From Pirellulales bacterium (GTDB lineage: Bacteria; Planctomycetota; Planctomycetia; Pirellulales; JAEUIK01), in contig JAIBBZ010000023.1 of assembly GCA_019694435.1 (NCBI GenBank), forward strand, positions 31,367 to 95,366: a stretch of DNA of 64,000 nucleotides, read 5' to 3'. A model generated the notes under the pieces. That model was not told where the DNA came from. It worked only from the letters and a program-made list of their open reading frames with translations, and made no database searches. The translations under genes and the position numbers were made by a program. Below are positions 36,873-48,601 of this stretch, one piece after another. Position 1 is the first letter of the stretch, and every line of letters starts with the position of its first letter.

Positions 36873-38559
36873 AGAGCTCGGCGGGATCATCCACACCTAC
36901 CAGAGCTACGACCCGGCCCAATTCCCCAGTCCCACGCAGCCGCCGGCCGACCTGGTGTCGCCCGCGTTCGAGCACCTGCTGTCTTACGGCTCGCTCCGCG
37001 AGCTGACCGACGAAGAGCTGGCCCGTGCCGTGCGGCTCGATCCCAGCCAGATTGCCGGCCTGGGACCGAGCCTGGACGCCCTCCTGGAGATGCTCCGCGA
37101 GCGCAAGCGGAAGATTCTCGAGACGTACGAGACCGACGCCGCGAAGCGTGCCGCGGCCGATACGTATCGCCAACTGGGCGAATCGCTCAAGCCGCCACGG
37201 CAGCTCCGCCAACCGTTTCAGAAGGCCTTTGCGGAAGAGCAGCTCCGCGATCTGGAACGCCTCTGGTATCGGGCCGGCGGCGAGCGTTCGGCGTTTGCGC
37301 AGAAAATCGTGACGCTGGTCGACCGCCTGGGCGACAAATACCAGGTCGACGAGCTGGCGGCGAAGTATGCGTTCACTGGTCGCGAAAAACTCACGGTGCC
37401 GCAGGCCCTGGAGATCAAGGCCGAACTGGAGATGATCGATCGGCTGCTCAAGCAACTCGAAGAAGCCGCCAAGACGGCGCAGATCGGCGTCATCGATCTC
37501 GAAGAGCTGGCCAACTTCGCCGAGCCGGGCGACATGCAGAAGCTCAACGAGCTGCAGGAGCAGATCAATGAATACCTGCGGCAGATCGCCGAGTCGCAAG
37601 GACTCGAACGCACGCGCCGGGGCTACCAGCTCACGCCCCAGGCGTATCGCTTGTTTCAGGCCCGGCTGCTATCGCGGATCTTCAGCGAACTGGCACCCTC
37701 GCGGACCGGCCGGCACACGGGTCCGGTCGTCGGCGAGGGCGCCGTTGAGCTGCAACAAACCAAGGCCTACGAGTTTGGCGATTCGCTGGCGCAGATGGAC
37801 ACGACCGGCACGCTGATCAATACGATTCTCCGCGCCGGACCGCAGTTGCCGCTGCAGATGAAGACCGAAGACATCGTCATCCATCGCACGCGCAATTCGC
37901 CCAAATGCGCGACCGTGGTGCTGATGGACATGAGCGGCTCGATGCGCTACGGCGGGCTGTACGTGAACGTCAAGCGCATGGCGTTGGCGCTCGAGGGCTT
38001 GATCCGCAAGGAGTATCCGGGCGATTACCTGCAGTTCGTGCAGGTCTACACCTTTGCCAAGCCGTGCCGTCCGGCCGAGATCGCCACGCTGATGCCGAAG
38101 ATGGTCACGGTGTTCGACGACCGCGTGCGGCTGCGGGCCGACATGAGCAACCCGAACATCACCGAGGCGCAGGTGCCGCACCACTTCACCAACCTGCAGC
38201 ACGGCTTGCAGTTGGCGCGGCAATTCCTGGCGGTGCAAGACACGCCCAACCGGCAGGTGATCTTGATCACCGACGGCCTGCCCACGGCACACTTCGAAGG
38301 TTCGATGCTCTATATGCTCTATCCGGCACACGTGACGACCGAACGCGCCACGCTGCGCGAGGGGCAACTCTGCCAGCGCGAAGGCGTGACGATCAACATC
38401 TTCTTGCTGCCCAGCTGGTCACAATCGCGCGAGGACGTGCAGTTTGCCTACCGCCTCGCCGAATCGACCAAGGGGCGCGTATTCTTCACCGCCGGGCGGG
38501 ATCTCGACCGCTATGTCGTCTGGGATTACCTGGCCCGGCGGCGCTCGATTATTGCCTAG
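36859..38559 (+). CDS. VWA-domain protein partnered with the AAA+ ATPase
   Basis: 566 residues. Residues ~1-340 are helical, with many Leu/Glu/Arg heptads (coiled-coil like). A von Willebrand A domain follows, with a perfect MIDAS motif DMSGSM at 357-362, then TDGLPTAHF and a C-terminal DYLARRR. GGGAGGA at 36846-36852 sits inside the upstream gene 6 bases before the ATG at 36859, giving a 14-base overlap and coupled translation. By analogy with ChlD, MIDAS-bound metal would link the AAA+ ring to a substrate; this is inference. Confidence 0.87.
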   Translation: MSSRKELGGIIHTYQSYDPAQFPSPTQPPADLVSPAFEHLLSYGSLRELTDEELARAVRLDPSQIAGLGPSLDALLEMLRERKRKILETYETDAAKRAAADTYRQLGESLKPPRQLRQPFQKAFAEEQLRDLERLWYRAGGERSAFAQKIVTLVDRLGDKYQVDELAAKYAFTGREKLTVPQALEIKAELEMIDRLLKQLEEAAKTAQIGVIDLEELANFAEPGDMQKLNELQEQINEYLRQIAESQGLERTRRGYQLTPQAYRLFQARLLSRIFSELAPSRTGRHTGPVVGEGAVELQQTKAYEFGDSLAQMDTTGTLINTILRAGPQLPLQMKTEDIVIHRTRNSPKCATVVLMDMSGSMRYGGLYVNVKRMALALEGLIRKEYPGDYLQFVQVYTFAKPCRPAEIATLMPKMVTVFDDRVRLRADMSNPNITEAQVPHHFTNLQHGLQLARQFLAVQDTPNRQVILITDGLPTAHFEGSMLYMLYPAHVTTERATLREGQLCQREGVTINIFLLPSWSQSREDVQFAYRLAESTKGRVFFTAGRDLDRYVVWDYLARRRSIIA

Positions 38560-38679
38560 CGCAGCCGCCGCCGCGGGCCACGGCCACGCGGGGTGCCGGC
38601 AAATCTTTCCTCAGACGCAAATGCGGTTCTCGACCGCGAAAAATCGCTGAGAAATTCGCGGAACGCCGGCGCCAAATAA

Positions 38680-38709
38680 TTGACCAGGGCGATGCCGATT
38701 GGATATTTG
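38680..38709 (+). promoter_or_regulatory. Candidate sigma-70-type promoter in the 38.6-39.0 kb gap
   Basis: TTGACC at 38680-38685 matches five of six -35 bases; TATTTG at 38704-38709 matches the first three -10 bases with an 18-base spacer. A transcript from here to the terminator would be about 290 bases. Confidence 0.3.
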
Positions 38710-38781
38710 AAGGTAGTCCGCGGACAAGTGCACAACGACGGTTCTGGACATCACTCCTCGAACGAATCAGGAGGGCCAGCG

Positions 38782-38826
38782 ATGGTTGATCCACCGGGCA
38801 GTTGCTTGCTCGCCGCCGAGGCGTAG
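38782..38826 (+). CDS. Candidate 14-codon ORF with strong ribosome site
   Basis: AGGAGGG at 38769-38775 lies 6 bases before an ATG at 38782. The ORF reads MVDPPGSCLLAAEA and stops at 38826. It is far too short to test by codon bias, and nothing downstream on this strand needs a leader peptide. The nearest + element is the terminator at 38960. It could be a small protein, or the ribosome site may be fortuitous. Confidence 0.25.
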   Translation: MVDPPGSCLLAAEA

Positions 38827-38959
38827 CCGGCCCCACGGCCGGACGCAGGCGTCGAGCCCTGTATTGCACATGTCGCCGCGCGGTGTGCAGTCGCCCTCGA
38901 GGTGCTGCGGCCGGCGGTGAGTTTCGTCCCGATTGAAGTTCTCTCTCTACCAAAGCACA

Positions 38960-39003
38960 GGCCCCTGGCAGCTCGTCACGAGCCGCCAGGGGCCTTGTTG
39001 TTT
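38960..39003 (+). terminator. Strong intrinsic terminator (rightward)
   Basis: GGCCCCTGGC at 38960-38969 pairs with GCCAGGGGCC at 38985-38994. The loop is itself paired, GCTCG at 38971-38975 with CGAGC at 38979-38983 around TCA. TTGTTGTTT follows. No matching T-run is seen on the other strand. The gene it ends is either the VWA gene 400 bases upstream or a short transcript in the gap. Confidence 0.85.
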
Positions 39004-39026
39004 AAGACGCTGCGGCCAGTCCGGCA

Positions 39027-41561
<2,535 letters not shown>

Positions 41562-42093
41562 GATCGCTACGCTCCGAATTCGATGAAGATGCCTGATGTT
41601 CTTAGTGTCTGAATAAGTTTCAACCTGGCCGCGTCCCTCGAATGGGAACAGTGGCGAGGCAAATCAACAATCTCAGCCCGGTGAGTCTGCCAACGGCGGC
41701 CGCGGGCAAGACGACGCACTCACGAACCCGACGCTCTGCCCCCAATACCTCGCGGTACCCCGACGGCAGATCGTGCGCGACCAAAGGAAGGCACGTGCCG
41801 GGCCTCTCCAGAGGGTCCGGAAGCGACGAAGAAAACGCTCAAGCTAGCCATCCCTGCCGCTTCGTCAAGGTGTGCTCGCGTCGGTAGTTACGAAGCAAAC
41901 CGCGGTTCGTGGCAGGCGACAATGACTCGCTGCGTCCCGAGCGCCCTGCGGCCAAGCCGCCACTGTGGACAAAAGCCCGCTGCCTGCCAAGCGGATTTCC
42001 CCAGGGTGCGACAATTCGTCCCCCATGGTTTCATCGGATCGCTAGAATGCCGCCTGCTCGCGGTACATGCGACCTGCGCTCTCTGGGGAACTC
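41562..42093. other. Divergent intergenic region between hppA and a reductase gene
   Basis: About 530 bases. The only promoter-like element I see is TAGAAT at 42043-42048, 46 bases before the ATG at 42094. Small ORFs here have no ribosome sites. No tRNA or stable hairpin was recognised. Confidence 0.5.
42043..42048 (+). promoter_or_regulatory. Candidate -10 box before the reductase gene
   Basis: TAGAAT preceded by GC, 46 bases before the start at 42094. No convincing -35 box at standard spacing. Confidence 0.3.
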
Positions 42094-43173
42094 ATGTCTG
42101 AACCTGCCTGGATGATCTACGGGGCGAACGGCTACACGGGCCGTCTGACTGCCCGCGAGGCTGCACAGCGGGGCCAACGCCCCGTCCTCGCGGGACGCAG
42201 CCTGGCGGCGATCGAGCCCCTGGCGAAGGAACTCAATTGCCCCTTTCGCGTGTTTCCGCTCGACGATCCGGGCCAAATCGCCGCGCAACTGGCCGGGGTG
42301 CACACGGTGGTGCACTGTGCCGGCCCCTTTTCGGCCACTGCCGCGCCCATGATGCAGGCCTGCCTGCGGGCCAAGGCCAACTATCTCGATATCACCGGCG
42401 AAATCGATGTCATCGAGGCGGGTGCACAGCTCGATCAGCAGGCCCTGGCGGCCGGAATCACCATCATGCCGGCGGTCGGTTTCGACGTCGTGCCTTCCGA
42501 TTGCCTGGCAGCCATCCTCAAACGTGCCTTGCCCGATGCCACGCATTTGCAACTGGCGTTCCTGGGTCTCAGCGGCCTCAGTCCCGGCACGGCCAAGACG
42601 ATGGTCGAAAACCTGCCGCGCGGCGGTCGTGCCCGGATCGACGGACACATCGTGCCCGTGCCGCCCGGGTGGAAGAGCATGGAGGTCCGGTTCGCGAGCG
42701 GCCTCCGCCCAGTCGTCACGATTCCCTGGGGCGACGTGGCCAGCGCGTACTACTCGACGGGCATCCCGAACATCGAAACCTACGCCGCGTTGCCGCGCTC
42801 CCAGGTGCGGGCTACGCGGTGGTTGCGCTGGATCATGCCGCTGGCCGGGTTGGGCGTCGTGCAACGGCTGCTGAAGCGCCGCATCGAAGCCACGGTGCCG
42901 GGCCCTAACGAGCAGGAACTGAAAGCCAGCCGCAGTTCGCTGTGGGGCCGCGTGACGAACGCCGCCGGCGCGTCGGTCGAAGCCACGCTCGAGACGCCGG
43001 GAGGCTATCCTTTAACTGTCGCCACGACGCTGGCCGTGCTCGAACAGGTCCTGGCCGGCAAGGCGCCGGCCGGCTTCTCAACCCCGGCCAAGGCGTTTGG
43101 CGCAGACTTCATCCTGACGATTCCCGGTACCGCGCTGTCGCTGGTCGACGCGTCGGTATTGCACAGCACCTGA
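42094..43173 (+). CDS. Saccharopine dehydrogenase-like / trans-acting enoyl reductase family protein
   Basis: 359 residues. The N-terminal Rossmann motif is IYGANGYTGRLTA (residues ~8-20), followed by AGRS and the SDH-like VVHCAGPFSATAAPMM and YLDITGEIDV. These match the saccharopine-dehydrogenase-like oxidoreductases that include mycobacterial trans-acting enoyl reductases. The C-terminal half, with GRVTNAAGASVEATLETP and YPLTVATTL, is typical of that subgroup. The substrate is unknown; lysine metabolism is not implied. GGGGA precedes the ATG at 42094, supporting this start over 42067. Confidence 0.82.
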   Translation: MSEPAWMIYGANGYTGRLTAREAAQRGQRPVLAGRSLAAIEPLAKELNCPFRVFPLDDPGQIAAQLAGVHTVVHCAGPFSATAAPMMQACLRAKANYLDITGEIDVIEAGAQLDQQALAAGITIMPAVGFDVVPSDCLAAILKRALPDATHLQLAFLGLSGLSPGTAKTMVENLPRGGRARIDGHIVPVPPGWKSMEVRFASGLRPVVTIPWGDVASAYYSTGIPNIETYAALPRSQVRATRWLRWIMPLAGLGVVQRLLKRRIEATVPGPNEQELKASRSSLWGRVTNAAGASVEATLETPGGYPLTVATTLAVLEQVLAGKAPAGFSTPAKAFGADFILTIPGTALSLVDASVLHST

Positions 43174-43189
43174 GATCGAGGCCCCCGTG

Positions 43190-44404
43190 ATGCACCACTT
43201 TGACCGCACCGCAATCGGCACTTTGCTCCTATTCACAACGGCGCTGGGCGCGGCACTGTCTGCACATCCCGTTGCGGCCCAAGAGCCCAGCTACCAGGCC
43301 GAACTCGTTTTCGAACTGCACTCGCAGCACAACCATGCGCCGGGCATTGTCGAGTGCCCCGACGGCGGGCTGCTGGTTTCCTGGTACCGGGGCTCGGGCG
43401 AGCGCCGCGCCGACGACGTGCGCGTGATGGGGGCGCGATTGGCCCCGGGCGCCACGAAATGGAGCGCAGCAGAGGTCTGGGCCGACACGCCCCATTTTCC
43501 TGATTGCAACACCTGCCTGATGATCGACGGCAAACAGCGATTGTGGCTGTTCTGGCCCTTGATCCTGGCCAACACCTGGGAGTCGTGCCTCACGCAATAC
43601 CGCGTGTCGAGCGACTATCAGCACGACTCGGCGCCGCGCTGGGAGTGGCAAGGATCGATCCCCCTGGTCCCGCTCAACTGGGACGAAAAGATGCTCGCCG
43701 GGATCGAATCGCGGCTGGCCGAGACGACCAATCCGTCGCCGCGCGAGAAGGCGTTCGCCGAGATGGTGAAGAAACAACTGCAAGACAAGCTCTCCGGCCG
43801 GCTGGGCTGGCAACCGCGTTGCAAACCCACCGTGCTGCCCAGCGGGCGCATCCTGCTGCCGCTCTACACCGACACCTACAGCGTCTCGATCATGGCGATC
43901 AGCGACGATCAAGGCGCCACCTGGTACGCCAGCGAGCCGCTGGTCGGCTACGGCAACATTCAGCCCGCCGTGCTCCGACGCAACGACGGCTCGCTCGTGG
44001 CCTACATGCGCGAAAACGGGCCGCTCGAAAAGATCCGCGTCTGCGAGTCGGCCGATGAGGGAATTCATTGGGGGCCCGTCGGCACGATCGACCTGCCGAA
44101 CCCCGGCAGCGGCCTGGATGCGGTTCGCCTGGCCAACGGCCATTTCGCGCTGGTCTACAACGACACCACCCAGGGGCGCAACCACCTGGCCGTGTCGATC
44201 TCGGACGACGAGGGAAAAACCTGGAAATGGACCAGGCATCTCGAACGGCAGCCGGCCGGCGCCTACCACTACCCGGCGATCATTCAAGGGGCCGATGGAC
44301 GCATCCACTGCGTCTACAGCTTCTTTCAAGGCCAGGGCGACAAGGAAGGCAAAAGCATGAAGCATGCCGCCTTCAACGAAGCGTGGGTCCAAGCGGGCGA
44401 CTGA
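43190..44404 (+). CDS. Secreted sialidase-like (BNR repeat) protein
   Basis: 404 residues with a clear signal peptide (TIGTLLLFTTALGAALS-like, ending at PVAAQE). The remainder is a six-bladed propeller family resembling exo-alpha-sialidases: Asp boxes SDDQGATWYAS, SADEGIHWG and SDDEGKTWKW are visible, and GLLVSWYRGSGERRADD early has the Arg residue expected of the glycan carboxylate site. Catalytic Tyr/Glu are not certain. Many planctomycete members act on other glycans. A GTG at 43187 adjoins the ATG at 43190. It begins 16 bases after the reductase stop, so they may be cotranscribed. Confidence 0.82.
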   Translation: MHHFDRTAIGTLLLFTTALGAALSAHPVAAQEPSYQAELVFELHSQHNHAPGIVECPDGGLLVSWYRGSGERRADDVRVMGARLAPGATKWSAAEVWADTPHFPDCNTCLMIDGKQRLWLFWPLILANTWESCLTQYRVSSDYQHDSAPRWEWQGSIPLVPLNWDEKMLAGIESRLAETTNPSPREKAFAEMVKKQLQDKLSGRLGWQPRCKPTVLPSGRILLPLYTDTYSVSIMAISDDQGATWYASEPLVGYGNIQPAVLRRNDGSLVAYMRENGPLEKIRVCESADEGIHWGPVGTIDLPNPGSGLDAVRLANGHFALVYNDTTQGRNHLAVSISDDEGKTWKWTRHLERQPAGAYHYPAIIQGADGRIHCVYSFFQGQGDKEGKSMKHAAFNEAWVQAGD

Positions 44405-44452
44405 TTCCGCGCGAGCCCGCAACCACAGCCGGCTCGGCCCGTTCCGTGCGGT

Positions 44453-44728
44453 TCACAGCTCGTCGATCTCGTCGCGCTGCGGCGGACAGCCGGGGGGATG
44501 GCGGGGCGGTGGCGGAGGGTTCAACAGGTGGAGCGATTGCACCAGGACGAGCCCCACCAGACAGAGCACCCACAGCATTCCCAGGCCGAGGGCCACGCGC
44601 TCCAGGCCGACCCCACCGGCGGTGTCGCCCACCGCCGCGAGCAGCCGCGCCACTCCCACGCATAGCACCACGGCGATGGGCAGCACCAACGTCACGACAA
44701 ACAACCAGGCGTGAATGCGACGGGTCAA
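44453..44728 (-). CDS. Small two-helix membrane protein
   Basis: 91 residues with two hydrophobic segments (AWLFVVTLVLPIAVVLCVGVA at about 7-27, written here in two parts AWLFVVTLVL and PIAVVLCVGVA; and LGMLWVLCLVGLVLV) and a Pro-rich, acidic cytosolic or periplasmic tail. The start is a TTG at 44728 with no ATG available. No family was recognised. It is convergent with the sialidase-like gene and divergent from the hydrolase gene. Confidence 0.5.
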   Translation of the reverse strand: MTRRIHAWLFVVTLVLPIAVVLCVGVARLLAAVGDTAGGVGLERVALGLGMLWVLCLVGLVLVQSLHLLNPPPPPRHPPGCPPQRDEIDEL

Positions 44729-44964
44729 GCAGCCACCTGCGAAGCGGGGTACCGATAGGTTTATGCAAGTTGCCCAGATTCTGCGTTCTCGACCCGCCAG
44801 GTGTCAAACTCCGCAAAGCGTTTCCGGGGCTTGCTTTTGATTGACCGGCGCCCAGGGTGGGCGAGAATGGACGGGGGACTCCGCACGGGCGCCGCGTATC
44901 GCCCGCATGTCGAGGCCGCGGATTCCTCCTTCTTCGTCAGGTCACCGGAACAGGTTGCGCGGGG

Positions 44965-47310
44965 ATGTTGCGACGTACCCTGTTGCTTGCGCTGGGCGCG
45001 ATGGCGCAACTGCTCGTCGTCGCCGCGGCGGCGCAAGCGGGCAAGCTCACCATGCGCGACGGCCGGGTGCTCGAAGGTAAAGTCGTCCCCCTGGCGAGCA
45101 TTTCCGACGATCCGAAAAAACGCACGGAGAACGCCGCACCCGTCCCCAGGCTGATCGTCATGATCGACGACGATCTGCGGCGGACTTTTGTTTCGAAGCG
45201 GCAGGTCGCTCAAGTCGCTCCTGAGAGCTCGAGCTACGAGCGGTTTCAACTCAAGCAGCCCGTGCCCCAGGGCGGCACAACCGTGGCCAACGTGGGCATG
45301 ATCCTCAGCGTCGATCCGTTCGACGAGCATGGGCGGCGCATCTTCCGGATGGGGCGTCCGGGCGGCGACCCGATCGAGATCATCCAAGGCATCTACGAAA
45401 TCACGCCGCAGTGGACGCGCGTCGTCGGGCTCAACACGATCTGGGACTGCCGCATCGCCACGAGCAGCATTCCGCGCGATCAGTTGAGCAAGATCCTCGC
45501 CCACAACATCGATCCGACCAACGTCGAGCATCGGCTGAAAGTGGCCCGACTGTACCTGCAAAGCGAGCGCTACACCGATGCCCGCGCGGAACTCGAGCAG
45601 ATCGCCCAGGAGTTTCCGACGTTTTCGGGCCAGATCGAGCCGGTGGTGAACGAGTTGCGACAGCTCAGCGCGCGCCGCCTGTTGTCCGAGATCGAGCTGC
45701 GCCGCGGCGCCGGCCAGCACCAATTAGCCCTGCGGATGCTCGAACAGTTCCCGACCGACGGCGTGTCGGGCGAGATCTTGCAGCAGGTACGCCAATGGAA
45801 AGAGTCTTACCAGACCGAGCAAGACCAGGTTCAATCGTTTCACGCAAGCTTCGAGCGGCAACTGGCGCAGATTACCGACGCCGAGCTGCGCGACCGGATC
45901 GAGGACGCGCGCAATGAAATGTTCAGCGAACTCGACCACGACACGCTCGATCGCGTCGCGGCCTATCTGCGCCTGGCCGACGACCCGCAATTGCAGCCAA
46001 CCGAAAAGGTGGCACTGGCCTTGAGCGGCTGGCTCGTCGGCAGCAACGGGGCCTCGCAGGACCTGACGCAGGCCCTGGCGATGTACACCATGCGCAATCT
46101 CACCGTCGAGTATTTCAACGAGCCGAACCGCGTGAAGCGCGATCAGTTGCTCTCCGAGGTGATTTCCCAGGAAGGCGCGTCGCCCGAGCTGGTCGCTCAG
46201 TTGCTGGCCCTGCTGAAACCGCCGTATCCGCTGCCCGAGGAACAAGGCGGCGCGCGCGGCTTGTACGAGCTGACCGTGCCGGGGATCGCGCCCGACCCGG
46301 AATACCAATACCTGATTCAATTGCCGCCAGAGTACGACCCGCACCGTCGCTACCCGGCGATTGTCACGTTGCACGGTGCCGGAACGACTCCCGCGCATCA
46401 GGTCGACTGGTGGGCCGGCGGCTGGGACGAAAAATCGCAAATGCGGCTGGGCCAGGCGACGCGCCACGGTTACGTGGTGATCGCCCCCTCGTGGACCGCG
46501 GCCGGACAAACCTCGTACGACTATTCGGCCCATGCCCATGCTGCGGTCCTGGCCACGCTGCGCGATGCCTGCCGGAGGTTCGCAATCGACACCGACCGAG
46601 TGTTCCTTTCCGGCCATTCAATGGGCGGCGACGCCGCATGGGACATTGGCCTGGCTCATCCGGACCTGTGGGCCGGCGTGATCCCGATCGCGGCCGTGTC
46701 CGATAAGTACGGCGCCTTCTACTGGGAAAATGCCCGCTCGCTGCCGTTCTACATCGTTGAAGGCGAGCTCGACGGCACCAAGCCGCTGCAAAACGCCCGC
46801 GACTTGGACCGTTGCCTGACGGGCACGGGATTCAACTTCACGGCCGTCGAATACCGCGGCCGCGGCCACGAGCATTTTTCCGACGAGATCTTGCGGCTGT
46901 TCGACTGGATGGGGCGCTTCAAACGCAACTTTTTCCCCCGCGAAATCGAATGCCGCACCATGCGCACCTGGGACAACTACTTCTACTGGCTAGAAGTGAA
47001 CGACTTTCCCGCGAAAGTCGTCGTCGATCCGGCCGCGTGGCCGGTTCCCAACGGCACCCGGGCCATGGTCATCACGGCCACGGCCAGCACCACCAACAGC
47101 CTGCGGATCAAGACGGGTGCAGGCCGGGTCACCGTGTGGCTGTCGCCCGAATTGGTCGACTTCCAGCAGAAGATCCTGGTCACGGTCAACAACCAGCGCA
47201 TTCCGCGCGGCGGCGGCACCATTCAGCCCGATCTGACCGTGATGCTTGACGACGTCCGCACGCGCGGCGACCGTCAGCATCCGTTCTGGGCCAAGGTCGA
47301 GTCGCAATGA
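44965..47310 (+). CDS. Secreted alpha/beta hydrolase with TPR-like N-terminal region
   Basis: 781 residues. A signal peptide (MLRRTLLLALGAMAQLL) and a domain with LTMRDGRVLEGKVV typical of planctomycete exported proteins are followed by a helical, TPR-like region (VARLYLQSERYTDARAELEQI). The C-terminal half is an esterase of the PHB-depolymerase/feruloyl-esterase type: IVTLHGAGTTP, nucleophile LSGHSMGGDAAW, and acid/His in YIVEGELDGTKP and YRGRGHEHF. The final ~100 residues form a beta-rich segment of unknown role. The start at 44965 gives the signal peptide; 44857 does not. Confidence 0.83.
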   Translation: MLRRTLLLALGAMAQLLVVAAAAQAGKLTMRDGRVLEGKVVPLASISDDPKKRTENAAPVPRLIVMIDDDLRRTFVSKRQVAQVAPESSSYERFQLKQPVPQGGTTVANVGMILSVDPFDEHGRRIFRMGRPGGDPIEIIQGIYEITPQWTRVVGLNTIWDCRIATSSIPRDQLSKILAHNIDPTNVEHRLKVARLYLQSERYTDARAELEQIAQEFPTFSGQIEPVVNELRQLSARRLLSEIELRRGAGQHQLALRMLEQFPTDGVSGEILQQVRQWKESYQTEQDQVQSFHASFERQLAQITDAELRDRIEDARNEMFSELDHDTLDRVAAYLRLADDPQLQPTEKVALALSGWLVGSNGASQDLTQALAMYTMRNLTVEYFNEPNRVKRDQLLSEVISQEGASPELVAQLLALLKPPYPLPEEQGGARGLYELTVPGIAPDPEYQYLIQLPPEYDPHRRYPAIVTLHGAGTTPAHQVDWWAGGWDEKSQMRLGQATRHGYVVIAPSWTAAGQTSYDYSAHAHAAVLATLRDACRRFAIDTDRVFLSGHSMGGDAAWDIGLAHPDLWAGVIPIAAVSDKYGAFYWENARSLPFYIVEGELDGTKPLQNARDLDRCLTGTGFNFTAVEYRGRGHEHFSDEILRLFDWMGRFKRNFFPREIECRTMRTWDNYFYWLEVNDFPAKVVVDPAAWPVPNGTRAMVITATASTTNSLRIKTGAGRVTVWLSPELVDFQQKILVTVNNQRIPRGGGTIQPDLTVMLDDVRTRGDRQHPFWAKVESQ

Positions 47311-47335
47311 CGGTCGGCCGGAACGGCGCGCAGCC

Positions 47336-47563
47336 TTAGGCCCAATCGCGGCCGGTGGCGCGCTTTACGCGCTCGGAAAAATCGCCGAGCAAACCGCCGA
47401 TCACTTCCCAGCTCCGCGTCTTGCGGACTTCGATGTCGCCCTGGGGATTGATCCGCACCAGGCTATCTTCGCTGACGCCCGCTTTGCGCAGTTCTTCGGG
47501 ATCAATCTCATCCGGCTGCAAGAGGCGATACAGGGTCTTGCCGGACAACTCGATGAACTTCAT
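47336..47563 (-). CDS. Small conserved-type protein of unknown function
   Basis: 75 residues: MKFIELSGKTLYRLLQPDE, VSEDSLVRINPQGDIEVRK and WEVIGGLLGDFSERVKRATG. I associate this pattern with small planctomycete proteins annotated as hypothetical; no domain was recognised. It has no signal or membrane segment. The frame reaches 47596, but the ATG at 47563 is chosen. It is convergent with the esterase gene. Confidence 0.6.
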   Translation of the reverse strand: MKFIELSGKTLYRLLQPDEIDPEELRKAGVSEDSLVRINPQGDIEVRKTRSWEVIGGLLGDFSERVKRATGRDWA

Positions 47564-47666
47564 AGGGTGCTCCGCAGTATGCACGCGCCACGCCACGCCG
47601 GAGTGCCAACGACCGGCCCCAGCATGATATCCGAGCGCCGTGCGTTTTGCGCCGCACTGCTCCGAT

Positions 47667-47672
47667 TATACT
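47667..47672 (+). promoter_or_regulatory. Candidate -10 box 7 bases before the PIG-L start
   Basis: TATACT ends 7 bases before the ATG at 47680, so transcription would start at or next to the start codon and the message would be leaderless. There is no Shine-Dalgarno sequence. Confidence 0.35.
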
Positions 47673-47679
47673 GCGGTGC

Positions 47680-48510
47680 ATGGCTACCCCCTTGCGACTG
47701 CTCATCCTCGGAGCGCATCCAGACGATTGCGAATATCACGCCGGCGGGCTGGCCGCGCTGTATGCCGCCGGCGGTCATGCGGTCCGAATGATTTCGGTAA
47801 CCAACGGCGCCGCCGGGCATCAATCGCTCTCCGGGCCGCCGCTGGCCGAGCTGCGTCGCCAGGAGGCTGCCGCCGCCGCCGCGCGTATCGGGGCCGAATC
47901 GGCCGTCTGGGAATATCCCGATGCCGCCTTGGAACCCACGCTCGAAGTCCGTGCGCGGGTCATCCGGGAGCTGCGCACGTTTCGGCCTGACCTGGTGCTG
48001 ACGCACCGCACCAGCGACTATCATCCCGACCACCGCGCCGTCGCGCACGCGGTCCGCGATGCGGCCTACCTGGTTACGGTGCCGGCCGTTGTCCCCGAGG
48101 TGCCGATCCTGCGGCGCATGCCGGTCATCGCCTCGATGCCCGACCGCTTTACCCGGCCCGCACCGCTGGCCGGCGACGTCGTCGTCGACGTGGGGCCCGT
48201 GCTCGACGCGATCGTCGACATGCTCGCCTGTCACGCCTCGCAGTTCTTCGAATGGCTGCCGTTTAACCTCGAGCGGCTCGAGGAAGTCCCCACCGCGCCT
48301 GCCGCCCGGCGGCAATGGCTGTACGACTGGTACACGGCCCACCTGCGGCCGGCTGCCGACAGCTACCGCCGCGAGTTGATCGCCGCATATGGACCCGTGC
48401 GGGGGAGCGAAGTTGCCTGGTGCGAGGCCTACGAGATCAGCGAATATGCCGCGCCGCTCGACACCGCGGCGCGGCACCGGCTCTTCGGTTTTCTCCTCGG
48501 CCCGGCGTAG
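47680..48510 (+). CDS. PIG-L family deacetylase
   Basis: 276 residues. PIG-L/LmbE-type enzymes are zinc-dependent N-deacetylases of GlcNAc-linked compounds. The metal site GAHPDDCEYHAGG is at about residues 11-23, and THRTSDYHPDHRAVAHAV supplies the remaining His residues. NGAAGHQSL lies between. The group is related to bacillithiol/mycothiol deacetylases such as BshB, but no thiol pathway genes adjoin it. The frame extends upstream to 47647 in a poor context; the ATG at 47680 is preferred. Confidence 0.87.
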   Translation: MATPLRLLILGAHPDDCEYHAGGLAALYAAGGHAVRMISVTNGAAGHQSLSGPPLAELRRQEAAAAAARIGAESAVWEYPDAALEPTLEVRARVIRELRTFRPDLVLTHRTSDYHPDHRAVAHAVRDAAYLVTVPAVVPEVPILRRMPVIASMPDRFTRPAPLAGDVVVDVGPVLDAIVDMLACHASQFFEWLPFNLERLEEVPTAPAARRQWLYDWYTAHLRPAADSYRRELIAAYGPVRGSEVAWCEAYEISEYAAPLDTAARHRLFGFLLGPA

Positions 48511-48601
48511 CGCTTGCCGCTTGATTACACTGTGCACGTGTCACGGCGACAGGGAACCTGGGCACGGAGGGCCTCCCGCAAGCGTGTTCGAGGGTCGAGC
48601 C

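Larger units (their letters stand above)
38560..39026. other. Intergenic region holding a possible short transcript
   Basis: 467 bases with no conserved gene. It holds a promoter-like TTGACC-N18-TATTTG at 38680-38709, an AGGAGGG followed by a 14-codon ORF, and an intrinsic terminator at 38960-39003. These are described separately. Confidence 0.5.
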
